This document shows, piece by piece, positions 62,420-64,000 of a stretch of 64,000 nt of DNA. The DNA is from Rhodococcus spongiicola (GTDB taxonomy: Bacteria; Actinomycetota; Actinomycetes; Mycobacteriales; Mycobacteriaceae). A program made the translations under genes and the position numbers. The notes below the pieces were generated by a model, which saw only the letters and a list, made by a program, of their open reading frames with translations, made no database searches and was not told the origin of the DNA. Numbering within the stretch: the first letter of the stretch is position 1; every line of letters starts with the position of its first letter. Location of the stretch: the NCBI RefSeq assembly GCF_004011835.1, contig NZ_RKLN01000002.1, forward strand, positions 291,469 to 355,468. Reading direction: 5' to 3'.

Positions 62420-62785
62420 CTATTCGTGTGGGGGTTCACCCGTGACGACATGATCGGCGTGATTCATTCCCTCACGCACCAGGCGGGCCAGGTGGCCGTC
62501 ATGGATGCGGTAGATGACACGTCGGCCTTCCTTGCGGGTGTCGACCAGCCCGGTGAAACGCAGCTTGGCCAGATGCTGGCTGACGGCGGTACGGGACGCA
62601 GCGCACGCCTCGGTCAGGGCGGTGACATCGGCCTCGCCCCGGGTGAGCAGCCAGAGGATGTGCAGGCGGGTCGGGTCGGCGAGCATGCGGAACGTGGACG
62701 TCGCGACGTCGAGCCGCTGCTGATCCGGCGCGACGGGGTGGGTCAGGCTCGCGGACTGTCGTCTCGCTCCGGACACCGGCTTCAC
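62420..62785 (-). CDS. ArsR/SmtB-family metal-responsive repressor
   Basis: A 121-residue winged-helix protein. RMLADPTRLHILWLL is helix 2, AASRTAVSQHLAKLRFTGLV the DNA-recognition helix and YRIHDGHLARLV the dimer helix. The C-terminal helix has Asp-x-His-x10-His-x2-His (DGH ... NHADH), exactly the alpha-5 site of CzrA, SmtB and NmtR, which bind Zn, Co or Ni. The alpha-3 Cys pair of cadmium sensors is absent. GTG at 62785 lies 3 bases after the MFS stop, so it is cotranscribed with the exporter. Confidence 0.88.
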   Translation of the reverse strand: MKPVSGARRQSASLTHPVAPDQQRLDVATSTFRMLADPTRLHILWLLTRGEADVTALTEACAASRTAVSQHLAKLRFTGLVDTRKEGRRVIYRIHDGHLARLVREGMNHADHVVTGEPPHE

Positions 62786-62788
62786 CGC

Positions 62789-64000
62789 TCACACCCTCTC
62801 CGCCGGCATCGGCCCGGCGATCGGCTCTGTCCGCGCCGGCCAGGCCCAGGCAGCGACTAGTCCCGCGATTGTAGCGAGAACAGCGAGGGTGATCGCGGCG
62901 ATCGGCTGTCCTGCCGTGGCCCCCACCCAGCCCGCGATCGTGTAGGTGACGAAGAAGCCGGCATGGGAGAGGGAGAACTGCGCCGTGAACACCGCGCTCC
63001 GATTCTCGGGGACGGATCCGTTGCGCAGCAGCCGCGCCGACGGGGTGATGATCAGCGATGTGCCCGCACCCAACGCCAGCCAGATCACCGCGAACACGAC
63101 CCAGCCTGCACCGCGCCCGGGATCGGCCACCAACAGCGCCACGATTGCCGCGAGACCGATCGGCAAGACGATGGCTCCTGTGAGCATCGCCCTGCGGAGG
63201 GGGATCCGGTCGAGCAGGTGCGGCAGCGTCAGCGCGACGAGCATCGAGCCTCCGCCGTAGATGCCGAGTGCAACCGCGACATCCGTGTTCGAACCCTCGA
63301 GGAGTTCGTGGACGTAGACGACAGTGTTGACCAGTACCAGTCCGGAAGCGGATGCGACCGCAAGATTCAATGCCAACAGCCCCCGAAGCGTCGGCCGGGC
63401 GAACATCATGCGGGCGCCTAGCGTGATCCTGTGCGCCAGGGGAACCGAACGATCCGCCGGCGCGATCACCGGCAGCGCTGTGGTCACCACCAGCAGCGCC
63501 GAGATCACGAACCCGGCGACGGTGCCGAGGAACAGGTAGTTGTAAGTCATCACCGTCAGCAACGCCGCGGCCAGGACCGGGCTCAGGAGTGATTCGAGGT
63601 CGTAGGCCAGTCGGGACAGGGACAGTCCGCGCGTGTACTGCTTCTCGTCGACCAGGACCGAGGGGATCGTCGACTGGAACGCCGGGGTGAACGTCGCCGA
63701 CGCCGACTGCAACCCGAAGATCAGTACGTAGATCTGGCACGGCTGATCCACGAACGGCAACAGCAACGCGATCGACGCCCGCACCACATCCGCGCCCACC
63801 AGTAGTACCCGCCGCGGCACCCGATCGGTCAACGCCGAGATCACCGGCGCCACAAGCACGTAGGCGACCATCTTGATCGCCAAGGCCGTACCCAGCACCG
63901 CACCGGCCCGCGCTCCGGCCAAGTCGTAAGCGAGAAGGCCGAGCGCAACCGTCAGCAAGCCTGTGCCGACGAGTGCGACGACCTGCGCGGCGAACAAGCG
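62789..64000 (-). CDS. MFS exporter next to an ArsR sensor (5' end cut by window)
   Basis: About 403 residues are visible, covering 11 to 12 helices; the frame runs off the window (RLFAAQVVALVGTG...), so the true start lies beyond 64000. It has the MFS loop SALTDRVPRRVLLVGAD after helix 2. MFS exporters of this type linked to CzrA/NmtR-like regulators are thought to export metals or related drugs; the substrate cannot be read from sequence. The stop is 3 bases ahead of the arsR start. Confidence 0.82.
   Translation of the reverse strand, partial: RLFAAQVVALVGTGLLTVALGLLAYDLAGARAGAVLGTALAIKMVAYVLVAPVISALTDRVPRRVLLVGADVVRASIALLLPFVDQPCQIYVLIFGLQSASATFTPAFQSTIPSVLVDEKQYTRGLSLSRLAYDLESLLSPVLAAALLTVMTYNYLFLGTVAGFVISALLVVTTALPVIAPADRSVPLAHRITLGARMMFARPTLRGLLALNLAVASASGLVLVNTVVYVHELLEGSNTDVAVALGIYGGGSMLVALTLPHLLDRIPLRRAMLTGAIVLPIGLAAIVALLVADPGRGAGWVVFAVIWLALGAGTSLIITPSARLLRNGSVPENRSAVFTAQFSLSHAGFFVTYTIAGWVGATAGQPIAAITLAVLATIAGLVAAWAWPARTEPIAGPMPAERV

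Overview
The window looks like the chromosome of a high-GC mycolic-acid actinobacterium, most likely Rhodococcus or a close relative. The base composition is strongly G+C rich, GTG starts are common, and many genes keep the order known from Mycobacterium tuberculosis: adnA-adnB-K+ channel-nudC-mycoredoxin-uvrD2-whiB7-UbiB kinase (compare Rv3202c to Rv3197), then a DUF2342 protein, a PDZ-Lon protease and a UPF0182 protein (Rv3195 to Rv3193c), fadE24-fadE23-hisN (Rv3139, Rv3140, Rv3137), and prfB-mscS-ftsE-ftsX-smpB-ssrA (Rv3105c to ssr). Genus and species are inferred, not proven.

Layout. 1-4.5 kb: a truncated methyltransferase, a small membrane protein, a MobA-MoeA fusion, an alkyltransferase-like DNA repair protein and an alpha/beta hydrolase. 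4.5-16.5 kb: DNA repair and redox block with the AdnAB motor-nuclease, a K+ channel, NudC, mycoredoxin and UvrD2. 16.5-17.4 kb: whiB7 with a long leader that carries an upstream ORF and a terminator/antiterminator arrangement. 17.4-26.9 kb: conserved mycolata genes (UbiB-like kinase, a cyclodehydratase-like protein, YgjP-type peptidase, DUF2342, PDZ-Lon protease, PPA1309 protein, UPF0182). 27 kb: initiator tRNA between two perfect terminator hairpins. 27.2-31.3 kb: an acyl-CoA ligase, then a membrane protein and a PepSY protein.

31.3-33 kb is the most unusual part: five tiny ORFs of 28 to 69 codons, each with its own ribosome binding site and with no signal peptide, are stacked in one direction and closed by a terminator. 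They resemble in kind, not demonstrably in sequence, the small mycoloylated porins of Corynebacterium. A possible small RNA follows them.

33-45 kb: fadE23/fadE24 with a palindromic operator, hisN, prfB, mscS, ftsEX, smpB, a drug/metabolite transporter that appears to start at CTG, a secreted lipase and tmRNA. 45-48 kb: two tandem secreted YVTN beta-propeller genes and the stub of a third. 48-56 kb: a GyrI-like protein, a hydrolase, a tight four-gene lipid-modification operon (FAD oxidoreductase, DUF1365, cyclopropane-type methyltransferase, DUF1295), a fluoride channel pair and phosphoglucomutase. 56-60 kb: an MFS transporter whose 3' end overlaps a VIT1-type transporter, a MauE/DsbA-type pair and tRNA-Ala. 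60-64 kb: an IS30 transposase remnant, a block of three strong hairpins, and a metal-handling group (CobW GTPase, ArsR sensor with an alpha-5 metal site, MFS exporter cut by the window end).

No CRISPR array, prophage or complete insertion sequence was seen.
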